Source: JAUNKE01 sp041784625
Lineage (GTDB): Bacteria; Bacillota; Clostridia; Peptostreptococcales; Filifactoraceae
DNA: 9,102 nucleotides
Direction: 5' to 3'
Assembly: GCA_041784625.1 (NCBI GenBank)
Contig: JBHBDS010000044.1
Coordinates: 1-9,102, forward strand
How positions within the stretch are numbered: position 1 is the first letter of the stretch; each line of letters opens with the position of its first letter. Below the pieces are notes generated by a model. The model searched no databases. It was given only the letters and a program-made list of their open reading frames with translations, and had not been told where the DNA came from. A program made the position numbers and the translations under genes. Positions 1-6,315 of this stretch are shown one piece after another.

Positions 1-26
1 ATTTTTTCGCTGTTTATGCAAAAAAA

Positions 27-55
27 TTTCCGTAGCTTGAAAAATGGTGTATAAT
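27..55 (+). promoter_or_regulatory. Candidate sigma-A promoter for the DUF1846 operon
   Basis: A perfect -10 hexamer TATAAT lies at 50-55. With a 17-base spacer the -35 position falls on TTTCCG at 27-32, which is a poor match to TTGACA. The predicted transcript would start near 62 and have a leader of about 120 bases before the start codon at 185. The assignment rests almost entirely on the -10 box and on the lack of any other good candidate upstream of the gene. Confidence 0.45.
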
Positions 56-173
56 ATTAGTGGCAAGACAGCCATTTCCTTGTCAAAAGAATGCAAGGAC
101 ATTTACTTCATTGACAGATGAAATAACGAAATACCCATTACTTGGGGAAGTATGAATGGAAAAAATGATAGTA

Positions 174-179
174 GAGAGG
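174..179 (+). promoter_or_regulatory. Ribosome binding site that decides the DUF1846 start
   Basis: The purine-rich GAGAGG lies five bases before the ATG at 185. The alternative in-frame ATG at 152 has its purine run (GGGGAAG, 144-150) only one base upstream, which is too close. This favours 185 as the start. Confidence 0.6.
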
Positions 180-184
180 ACAGT

Positions 185-1684
185 ATGAAAAAGGGTTTTG
201 ACCACGAAAAGTATTTGGAAGAGCAATCAAAGTACATCTTGGAGCGTGTAAATAATTATGACAAGCTCTATTTGGAATTTGGGGGCAAATTATTTTATGA
301 TATGCACGCAAAAAGGGTGCTACCAGGGTTTGATGAAAATGCAAAAATCAAATTGCTTAAGCATCTAAAGGACAATGTCGAGGTAATCATTTGTCTGTAT
401 GCGGGCGATATCGAGCGAAACAAAATTCGTGGCGATTTTGGGATTACTTATGATATGGACGTTTTGCGTTTGATTGACGACTTGCGCCAAAATGGTTTGG
501 AAGTAAACTCGGTTGTTATCACAAGATACGACAATCAGCCGTCGGCAACGATGTTTGTCCAAAAATTGGAACGTCGAAATATCAAAGTATATATCCACCG
601 ATCGACCAAGGGGTACCCAACCGATGTCGATACCATCGTCAGCGAAGAGGGCTATGGACAAAACCCATATATCGAAACGAGCAAAAAAATTGTCGTCGTG
701 ACGGCACCTGGGCCAGGAAGTGGAAAACTATCGACCTGCCTTAGCCAGTTGTATCATGAGAACAAAAGAGGAGTAGCAGTAGGGTATTCAAAATTTGAGA
801 CATTCCCAGTGTGGAATGTGCCGCTCAAACATCCGCTCAATATTGCGTATGAATCGGCTACGGTGGATCTTCGTGACGTCAATATGATTGATCCTTATCA
901 TTTGGAGGCGTACGATGTGCAGGCGGTCAATTACAACCGAGACGTGGAGGCGTTTCCCGTGCTGCGCCGTATCATTGAAAAAATCACAGGCAAAGAATCC
1001 ATCTTCAAATCGCCAACTGATATGGGAGTGAACCGTATCGGCTACGGGATTATTGATGATGAAGCCGTTCGAGAAGCATCCAAGCAAGAGATCATTCGCC
1101 GTTATTTCAAAGTGGCCTGCGACTACAAGATGGGCTATGCGGATTTTGAAACGGCAAATCGTGCAAAGTTGATTATGGAGGAGCTGGATCTCAAAGAGAC
1201 CGATCGAGTATCAGTACAATATGCGAGAGACAAGCAAGCGCAACACGCCGAAAACGATTTAATTTACCCAAGCGTTGCAATCGAACTAAAAAATGGACAC
1301 ATCATCACAGGTCGAAAAACCGATCTGATGGATGCAACCGCAGCGGCGGTACTCAATGCAATCAAATATTTTGCAAAGCTTGACGACAGTTTGCATTTGA
1401 TTTCGCCTTCGATACTAGAGCCGATTATGCGATTAAAACACAATTCGCTTGGTTCAGGAAAATCGGTGCTCCTCACAACGGAAGAGGTACTAATTGCGCT
1501 GGCAATCTCAGCTACGACCAACCCAGTGGCAAAGGCAGCACTCGAACGACTCAGTGATCTCAAAGACACCAAAGCGCATTCGACCACGATACTCAGCAAG
1601 AGCGACGAACAAACTTATGGCAAACTTGGCATCGACATTACCTGCGATCCATTCTTTCCATCGGAGAATCTTTTCTACAATTAG
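185..1684 (+). CDS. DUF1846 family protein
   Basis: The product is 499 residues, the usual size for the DUF1846 family, a large cytoplasmic family common in Firmicutes with no established biochemical role. Family hallmarks visible are the N-terminal GFDHEKYLEEQS stretch, LYLEFGGKL, a glycine-rich loop TAPGPGSGKLSTC at residues 173-185 that resembles a P-loop but does not fit the strict GxxxxGK[ST] pattern, KFETFPVWN, and a DxxMIDPYHLEAY block. No signal peptide or membrane helix is seen. An upstream in-frame ATG at 152 would add 11 residues, but family proteins begin at the MKKGFDHEK position and the better-spaced ribosome binding site precedes 185. A ferritin-like gene follows after a 68-base gap without a terminator. 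Family assignment is confident from recognition of the sequence; function is unknown. Confidence 0.9.
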   Translation: MKKGFDHEKYLEEQSKYILERVNNYDKLYLEFGGKLFYDMHAKRVLPGFDENAKIKLLKHLKDNVEVIICLYAGDIERNKIRGDFGITYDMDVLRLIDDLRQNGLEVNSVVITRYDNQPSATMFVQKLERRNIKVYIHRSTKGYPTDVDTIVSEEGYGQNPYIETSKKIVVVTAPGPGSGKLSTCLSQLYHENKRGVAVGYSKFETFPVWNVPLKHPLNIAYESATVDLRDVNMIDPYHLEAYDVQAVNYNRDVEAFPVLRRIIEKITGKESIFKSPTDMGVNRIGYGIIDDEAVREASKQEIIRRYFKVACDYKMGYADFETANRAKLIMEELDLKETDRVSVQYARDKQAQHAENDLIYPSVAIELKNGHIITGRKTDLMDATAAAVLNAIKYFAKLDDSLHLISPSILEPIMRLKHNSLGSGKSVLLTTEEVLIALAISATTNPVAKAALERLSDLKDTKAHSTTILSKSDEQTYGKLGIDITCDPFFPSENLFYN

Positions 1685-1752
1685 TGTGAAAAAGCTCAAA
1701 AAAGGGAATAATGATTAACGAGCAGGCAAAATAAAATATTTAGGAGGCAAGT

Positions 1753-2250
1753 ATGAACAGATTAGAAGATATTCTACATTACGCAATGTCTATGGAACTA
1801 CGTGCAAAGGAGTTTTACACATTCTACAAAGATCGTGTAAATAACAAAAGCATTAAGTTGATCTTTGAGGGTCTTTCGGCAATGGAGGATGAACACTATG
1901 AAATTCTCCGCAAGCAACTCGAAAGCTACAAGGAGAATAATAAGCTAATCAAGATGGACCTCGATGCTTCCAAGGGTAGTGAAATTATCGATAGCAAAGC
2001 GCTAGAACTTGCGCATATCGACGAAGATTTTGATGTATCCGAGCTACCGATTTTGAGAATGGCATACTCGATGGAAAATGACTTTGCGGTATACTACGAA
2101 AATGCAGCGAAAGAAGTGGAAGATCCAGAGGCAAAAGCGCTTTTGGAAACACTTGCAGCATGGGAAATTCAGCACCGTGATGATTTTGCAAGAGAAGTAA
2201 ATCAAGCGCTACAAAGCACATGGTTTAACCAAGGGTTTGCGCCATTCTAA
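1753..2250 (+). CDS. Rubrerythrin-type ferritin-like diiron protein, without rubredoxin domain
   Basis: The 165-residue product has the repeated helix pattern of a ferritin-like four-helix bundle. Candidate diiron ligands sit where rubrerythrins have them: E15 in helix 1, E45xxH48 in helix 2, E108 in helix 3 and E138xxH141 in helix 4. The C-terminal rubredoxin domain of classical rubrerythrin is missing, with no CxxC pair and no cysteine at all, so electrons would have to come from a separate partner. Members of this superfamily reduce peroxide or handle iron in anaerobes; which applies here cannot be told. AGGAGG at 1742-1747 lies five bases before the ATG. The gene sits between the DUF1846 gene and a lipoprotein gene, with no terminator on either side, and is probably co-transcribed with them. 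A link to the electron-transfer operon downstream is only positional. Confidence 0.88.
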   Translation: MNRLEDILHYAMSMELRAKEFYTFYKDRVNNKSIKLIFEGLSAMEDEHYEILRKQLESYKENNKLIKMDLDASKGSEIIDSKALELAHIDEDFDVSELPILRMAYSMENDFAVYYENAAKEVEDPEAKALLETLAAWEIQHRDDFAREVNQALQSTWFNQGFAPF

Positions 2251-2265
2251 GATCCGCTCGATTTT

Positions 2266-2271
2266 AGGAGG
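2266..2271 (+). promoter_or_regulatory. Ribosome binding site that decides the lipoprotein start
   Basis: AGGAGG lies four bases before the ATG at 2276. The in-frame ATG at 2237 lies inside the ferritin-like gene, has no comparable site, and would put 13 hydrophilic residues ahead of the signal peptide. Confidence 0.8.
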
Positions 2272-2275
2272 ATTA

Positions 2276-2881
2276 ATGGCAAAAAAATGGATTGGAAAAA
2301 TGTCATTGCTTGCAATTGTTGCAGCGATGGCACTGGTTGGTTGTGGGCCAAAAGAAACTGCAACAACAGAACAAGAAACTCAAACAACTGCGCCAACAGA
2401 GCAAAATGCGACCACTCAAGCACCGTCTAAAGAGGAATTTGAACTCTTTGAAAGCACTGTGGACGGCATAAGGCTTAATGTTCCGAAGCGTTTTACTTTG
2501 GTAGAGACCGAAGTGATTGCGGAAGAAGATAACAAAGGGACAAATGGCAGCATCTATCGCTTTGAAGATGGAAATGAAGTGCTTGAAATCAGCCGACTTT
2601 ACTTCCCAGGAGTTACAGTCAATGAAGAACTGATTGAGGAAGAAGTTCATCTTGGCCAAGGACTTCAAGTACTACGTATGGATCATATGGAAACCAAAGA
2701 TGGGGTAAAAATCTACGGTGTGCTCACTCATGATACGGCACTCGGAAACTATGTGTTCTATCATCGAGTACAACACGGCGACTATATTATCTCATTTTTG
2801 CAGCAAAGACCAGTGGTTTACTCACTGACCGATGAAGCAGTTAACAAGATGATGTTGATGAGTTTGCAGCTAACAGAATAA
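2276..2881 (+). CDS. Lipoprotein of unknown function
   Basis: The 201-residue product begins with a basic n-region (MAKKWIGK), a hydrophobic core and the lipobox LVGC, with Cys23 as the predicted lipidated residue. It should be anchored on the outer face of the membrane. A Thr/Glu/Gln-rich linker follows to about residue 52 (ETATTEQETQTTAP and onward), then a compact domain of about 150 residues that I do not recognise. That domain is rich in acidic residues and predicted strand, has no cysteine, and has no histidine cluster or CxxCH heme motif. The linker strongly resembles that of PplA encoded downstream. The gene starts 25 bases after the ferritin-like gene and is followed at once by an intrinsic terminator, so it is probably the last gene of the first operon. 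Lipoprotein status is well supported; function is not. Confidence 0.82.
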   Translation: MAKKWIGKMSLLAIVAAMALVGCGPKETATTEQETQTTAPTEQNATTQAPSKEEFELFESTVDGIRLNVPKRFTLVETEVIAEEDNKGTNGSIYRFEDGNEVLEISRLYFPGVTVNEELIEEEVHLGQGLQVLRMDHMETKDGVKIYGVLTHDTALGNYVFYHRVQHGDYIISFLQQRPVVYSLTDEAVNKMMLMSLQLTE

Positions 2882-2894
2882 CAAATATTTTTTG

Positions 2895-2920
2895 AAAAAA
2901 GCAGAGAAATCTGCTTTTTT
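2895..2920 (+). terminator. Rho-independent terminator after the lipoprotein gene
   Basis: An 11-base-pair stem, AAAAAAGCAGA paired with TCTGCTTTTTT, closes a GAAA tetraloop (2906-2909) and supplies the U-tract. It begins 13 bases after the stop codon at 2879-2881. It separates the DUF1846/ferritin/lipoprotein group from the electron-transfer operon. Confidence 0.92.
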
Positions 2921-3160
2921 TATATCTTTTATGGGAATGTTCAATAATATGTGTGTCGAAAAAAACGTAGGCTTTTCAAAATATCACCCAAAATATTTTC
3001 AATCAGTCGTTTATTTAGATGAATCTGGGTAGAAATAATGTGTGAATTTATTCGGATATTTCCGAACGATTTGCAAATTATGTCATTATGAATTGATTAT
3101 CTGTTGATTAAAAAATGAGAATGAATTGCATCAAAACGTTGGAATTCGAGCATTTTTTTA
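2921..3160. other. AT-rich gene-free region with inverted repeats
   Basis: No credible coding sequence lies in this 240-base stretch. It contains AAAATAT (2978-2984) inverted as ATATTTT (2993-2999) around eight bases, the perfect palindrome TTCGGA-TATT-TCCGAA at 3051-3066, and two direct copies of TTGATTA at 3093-3099 and 3104-3110 whose starts are 11 bases apart, about one helical turn. All lie upstream of the ndh2 promoter and could be binding sites for regulators; none matches a known operator that I can name with confidence. Confidence 0.5.
3051..3066. promoter_or_regulatory. Candidate operator palindrome upstream of ndh2
   Basis: TTCGGA and TCCGAA form a perfect six-base inverted repeat separated by TATT. 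Its right edge lies 94 bases before the -35 hexamer of the ndh2 promoter. No poly-T follows, so it is not a terminator. It could equally be a chance palindrome. Confidence 0.3.
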
Positions 3161-3189
3161 TTGATTCAAAAAACGTATGATGGTATAAT
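3161..3189 (+). promoter_or_regulatory. Promoter of the ndh2 operon, extended -10 type
   Basis: TTGATT at 3161-3166 and TATAAT at 3184-3189 are separated by the ideal 17 bases. TGG directly before the -10 gives the extended -10 form TGnTATAAT. This is the best housekeeping promoter in the window. The predicted start near 3196 leaves a leader of about 140 bases before ndh2. Confidence 0.85.
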
Positions 3190-3199
3190 GATAGTCGGC

Positions 3200-3306
3200 T
3201 GAGAATAATTGTTGTTTGTGCAAAATGGATGGACATAATGTCGGCTTCATTTTTGTATGAAAAACAGCAGCATAATCATGAGGCATTGTAGGGAAAATTA
3301 TTCTTG
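3200..3306 (+). other. Structured 5' leader of ndh2, unclassified
   Basis: AGAATAATT (3202-3210) is perfectly complementary to AATTATTCT (3296-3304), and two G-U pairs can extend the stem outward. Directly inside, GTTGTTT (3211-3217) can pair with AAACAGC (3262-3268) through seven pairs, one of them G-U. Within that, TTCAT (3246-3250) and ATGAA (3257-3261) can form a small hairpin. The stems are nested and compatible. The ribosome binding site AGGAGG at 3325-3330 lies outside them. I cannot match this to any known riboswitch class; in particular it lacks the conserved FMN-riboswitch core. Confidence 0.4.
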
Positions 3307-3335
3307 CAGTTTGGATTTGGTTCTAGGAGGAAAGG

Positions 3336-5342
3336 ATGAAGAAAGTTGTTGTGCTAGGCGCAGGCTACAGTGGAGTGTTGACTGCGAAGAAGCTAGCAAA
3401 AAAACTAAAAGGTCAAGCGACCGTAACGATCATCGACAAAAAACCGTACCATACGATGTTGACCGAGCTACACGAAGTAGCGGCAAACCGTGTGGATGAA
3501 GATTCCATCAAGATGGAGCTCAGCGAGATTTTTGCGAATCGTAATGTGAAGGTCGTGTTGGACAATATTACAAATATTAATTTTGATGGCAAAGTGCTTG
3601 ATGGTGAGGCGTCGAGCTACGAATATGACATTTTGGTTTTGGCGGCGGGTTCAAAACCGACATTCTTCGGGGTAGAAGGCGCTGAGCAGTATAGCCATAC
3701 CCTTTGGTCGTATGATGATGCCGTCAATTTGAGAGAACATATCCACGATAAGTTTCGCCAAGCAGCTTGTGAGGTGAACCAAGAAAAGAAAAAGCGTATG
3801 CTCAGCTTCTATGTGGTTGGAGCAGGGTTCACTGGCGTTGAGATGATTGGAGAGCTTGCGGAGTATGTTCCGTCTCTATGCAAAAAATTCCGCATTGATC
3901 CGAGCGATGTTACCTTAGTCAACGTGGACTTTTTGTCCCGTGCAGTACCAATTCTTCCAGAAAAATTGTCGACCAAAGTGGAAAGACGACTTGAAAAAAT
4001 GGGCGTCACCATGATGTATGGGCGAGGCGTTGTTGGTATTGGCGAAGACTTTATCAGGCTAAAAAATGGAGAAAATATTGAGCAATATTCTACCGATACC
4101 GTAATCTGGGCTGCGGGAATCGAGGCATCGGACATTACAGACGATGCGAGCAAACAGATTGCGTCCAAAGGGAGAGGACGCATTGAAGTCGATCCATATT
4201 TGCGCTCGATTGATCGAGAAGAAGTGTTTGTCGTTGGAGACAATATGTTCTATATTCCAGAGGGCGAAGAGGCGCCTGTGCCTCAGATGGTTGAGAACTG
4301 TGAGCACTCGGCAGCAACTGCAGCAAAAAATATCGCTGTTGTAGTCACTGGATCTGGGGAGATGGAAAAATATGCACCGAAATTCCATGGAATTATGGTT
4401 TCGGTGGGTGGACGATATGCTGTAGCAAGAGGTGGATTCCCAAATAAAATGTTTAATCTGCCAAGTTTCTTTGCAATGCTGGCAAAGCATTTTATCAATC
4501 TGATCTATTTCTTACAGGTGATGGGATGGAAAAAGATTTTCACCTATCTGAAGCATGAATTCTTTACGATTCGAGATCGTCGCTCGATTCTTGGCGGACA
4601 TTTTTCCAATGTTACACCGTCTTTTATGCTGGTTCCACTCCGAGTTTGGCTGGGCTGTGTCTGGCTTTTTGAAGGAGTGCACAAGGTTGCAGAAGGTTGG
4701 CTTAGTACGCCAAAGTTGGTGGATTTTTTCGGTGGCGCAAATTGGTGGTATAAGAGCATCCTAAACCCTGAGTCGCTGGATGCAGTGAGTTCTGCAACGA
4801 CAGAAGCTGCTGATGTGGCATCGTCCGCTTCGACTGCAGCAGATGCAGTGGCGTCGGCATCGGGAGCGGTTACCGAAGCAGCGGTATCGGCAGGAACAGC
4901 GATTATCAACTGGGATTTCTGGAATTTGATCAAGTTCTACCTGGTATCTGGAAAGGAAATTGCAGAATCTGCACTAGGCGATTTTGCGGTAAAAATTGAA
5001 ATTCCGCTGATGAATAGTTTTTTGGATAATTTTGTCATGAACTCCGATGCGATGATGCTCTTTATGCAACGATTCATTGTGGTGATGGAAATTTTGGTTG
5101 GATTGGCACTGATTGCAGGACTACTCAATTTCCTAGCAGCGGGAACGTCTATCATACTACAGCTGATGTTTATTACCACAACAGGATTGTACCTCAATAC
5201 CGTTTGGATGTTGTTTGCAGGAGCTGCCGTGCTGATTGCCGGTGGACAGACATTGGGATTAGATTATTATGTGATTCCTGTGCTTAAGAAAAAATGGCAG
5301 AGAGTGCCATTCGCAAGAAAGTGGTATTTGTATCATGATTAA
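3336..5342 (+). CDS. ndh2: Type II NADH dehydrogenase with C-terminal membrane domain (FLEET Ndh2)
   Basis: This 668-residue flavoprotein should oxidise NADH and reduce a membrane quinone, the entry point of flavin-based extracellular electron transfer. The N-terminal 400 residues or so form the two-Rossmann NDH-2 fold: FAD loop G8xG10xxG13, NADH loop G162xG164xxG167, the VWAAG-like IWAAG strand, and the second FAD motif VFVVGD with G301-D302. The usual NDH-2 quinone-site motif AQxAxQ is replaced by PQMVENCEHSA starting at P316. Ordinary NDH-2 is about 400 residues; the extra part here carries a hydrophobic segment near 427-450 that looks DoxX-like, an Ala/Ser/Thr-rich insert at about 483-522, and three likely membrane helices at about 575-598, 600-620 and 623-641. 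A membrane extension is typical of the Listeria EET-type Ndh2. AGGAGG lies five bases before the ATG. The end overlaps dmkB by eight bases. Confidence 0.93.
   Translation: MKKVVVLGAGYSGVLTAKKLAKKLKGQATVTIIDKKPYHTMLTELHEVAANRVDEDSIKMELSEIFANRNVKVVLDNITNINFDGKVLDGEASSYEYDILVLAAGSKPTFFGVEGAEQYSHTLWSYDDAVNLREHIHDKFRQAACEVNQEKKKRMLSFYVVGAGFTGVEMIGELAEYVPSLCKKFRIDPSDVTLVNVDFLSRAVPILPEKLSTKVERRLEKMGVTMMYGRGVVGIGEDFIRLKNGENIEQYSTDTVIWAAGIEASDITDDASKQIASKGRGRIEVDPYLRSIDREEVFVVGDNMFYIPEGEEAPVPQMVENCEHSAATAAKNIAVVVTGSGEMEKYAPKFHGIMVSVGGRYAVARGGFPNKMFNLPSFFAMLAKHFINLIYFLQVMGWKKIFTYLKHEFFTIRDRRSILGGHFSNVTPSFMLVPLRVWLGCVWLFEGVHKVAEGWLSTPKLVDFFGGANWWYKSILNPESLDAVSSATTEAADVASSASTAADAVASASGAVTEAAVSAGTAIINWDFWNLIKFYLVSGKEIAESALGDFAVKIEIPLMNSFLDNFVMNSDAMMLFMQRFIVVMEILVGLALIAGLLNFLAAGTSIILQLMFITTTGLYLNTVWMLFAGAAVLIAGGQTLGLDYYVIPVLKKKWQRVPFARKWYLYHD
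4779..4907 (+). repeat. Low-complexity Ala/Ser/Thr-rich insert in ndh2
   Basis: Codons for about residues 482-524 encode almost only Ala, Ser, Thr, Val and a few Asp/Glu, with recurring units such as ASSAS, TAADA and VASAS. The segment divides the DoxX-like part from the last membrane helices and has no strongly hydrophobic run. It reads as a flexible or weakly helical extracytoplasmic linker; sidedness is inferred. Confidence 0.7.
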
Positions 5343-6315
5343 TAGAAGGCAAGTGAGCGAGAGAGTCTATGTGACACTTACGCAGAGTTTTACGGAGTTT
5401 GAACAACTGCTTCTCTCCTCACTGCAAAGATCGCCCGCTCCACTTCGACCGTATTTGGGACATCTGGCGAGGAGTTTGGGCAAAAATCTTCGAGGAAAAG
5501 CGCTGCTTATTTCCGCATCGGACGAGGAACAAAAAGTTGATGCTGATGCGATCAAATTGGCGGTCGCGCTCGAACTATTTCATCTTGCGACACTCGTACA
5601 TGATGATATTATCGATGACGCATCGACGAGGCGAGGAATCGAGAGTTTGCACCGTAAATTCGGGCGCAAACAGGCGGTGCTCTGCGGCGATTATCTTTTT
5701 GCGCAGGCGATTGATTTGTCTGCGAGCATTGATATGGATCGTGAAACAGATGGATTTGAGCTCGTTTCTTATGCAAAACTTGTCTGCATTGGCGAGATTC
5801 GTCAAGGAAGCAATAATTTCAATTTCGACCTCAGCGTGCGCAGGTATCTCTCGACGATACGTGGCAAGACGGCGATGCTATTTGAGGCAGCACTTGCTGG
5901 CGGCGCATGGATTTTGGGGGAGAAAGATCATTTCGAAGGATACCGAAAGCTCGGTCGCTACATCGGGATGATTTTCCAGATGTTGGATGATCTCATTGAT
6001 ATTGAGCAGACCCAAGAGATGGCAAAAAAGCCAATTCTCTCGGATCTTAATGCGGGTGTGATCACACTGCCGCTGATTCTTTCGATACAGGAAGATGAAT
6101 TGCTCAGGCAAGAACTTCTCCGTCAGAAAGAGACCAGTCATTTTGAGCCCCACAAAATTCAGCAATGGATATTCAAGGTGGGTGGTGACAAAAAAACACG
6201 GGCTCTAGCCAATCGCTACTATCAGATGGCTCTAGCAGAACTGGATCAATTGTCGCTTGGGGAACAAAAAAGAAAACAACTCCTTGGATTACTCAACAAG
6301 GCGGCAGGGAAATGA
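5335..6315 (+). CDS. dmkB: Long-chain polyprenyl diphosphate synthase (FLEET DmkB)
   Basis: The 326-residue trans-prenyltransferase condenses isopentenyl diphosphate onto an allylic primer to make the tail of a quinone. The two magnesium-binding Asp-rich motifs are intact: D90-D91-I-I-D94 within LVHDDIIDDASTRRG, and D218-D219-L-I-D222 within FQMLDDLID. An IPP-binding GKNLRG replaces the common GKRLRP. The residues four and five before the first motif are small (T86, A85), which in this family points to a long product rather than farnesyl diphosphate; heptaprenyl is plausible but not proven. The ATG overlaps the end of ndh2 by eight bases and lacks a good ribosome binding site, suggesting translational coupling. 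An in-frame GTG at 5353, preceded by AGAAGG, is an alternative start. Downstream dmkA, the likely consumer of the product, overlaps by four bases. Confidence 0.9.
   Translation: MINRRQVSERVYVTLTQSFTEFEQLLLSSLQRSPAPLRPYLGHLARSLGKNLRGKALLISASDEEQKVDADAIKLAVALELFHLATLVHDDIIDDASTRRGIESLHRKFGRKQAVLCGDYLFAQAIDLSASIDMDRETDGFELVSYAKLVCIGEIRQGSNNFNFDLSVRRYLSTIRGKTAMLFEAALAGGAWILGEKDHFEGYRKLGRYIGMIFQMLDDLIDIEQTQEMAKKPILSDLNAGVITLPLILSIQEDELLRQELLRQKETSHFEPHKIQQWIFKVGGDKKTRALANRYYQMALAELDQLSLGEQKRKQLLGLLNKAAGK

Noticed and set aside
152..184. Longer DUF1846 start at 152
   Set aside because: Its ribosome binding site is too close to the start codon, and the family's usual N-terminus begins at the Met encoded at 185.
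1264..1599. Antisense reading frame of 111 residues inside the DUF1846 gene
   Set aside because: It is a Ser-rich shadow of the conserved sense gene with no start signal.
1692..1725. Possible stem GCTC/GAGC between the DUF1846 and ferritin-like genes
   Set aside because: Only four pairs with a loop of more than 20 bases and no T-run; not a credible terminator.
2237..2275. N-terminal 13-residue extension of the lipoprotein
   Set aside because: The extension overlaps the ferritin-like gene, spoils the signal peptide and contains the ribosome binding site of the ATG at 2276.
3200..3335. FMN riboswitch in the ndh2 leader
   Set aside because: A flavin-linked operon invites this idea, but the conserved FMN aptamer core is not present and the pairing pattern is different.
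3257..3499. Small plus-strand reading frame starting in the ndh2 leader
   Set aside because: It overlaps the first 160 bases of ndh2 in another frame, has no ribosome binding site, and its Cys/Arg/Lys-rich product looks like an out-of-frame translation.
3809..4243. Antisense reading frame of 144 residues inside ndh2
   Set aside because: It lies wholly within a well-conserved NDH-2 region, has no ribosome binding site and resembles no family.
4544..4933. Antisense reading frame of 129 residues opposite the ndh2 insert
   Set aside because: It stays open because the sense strand uses Ala/Ser/Thr codons that lack antisense stops; its alanine-rich product mirrors the sense composition and no start signal is visible.
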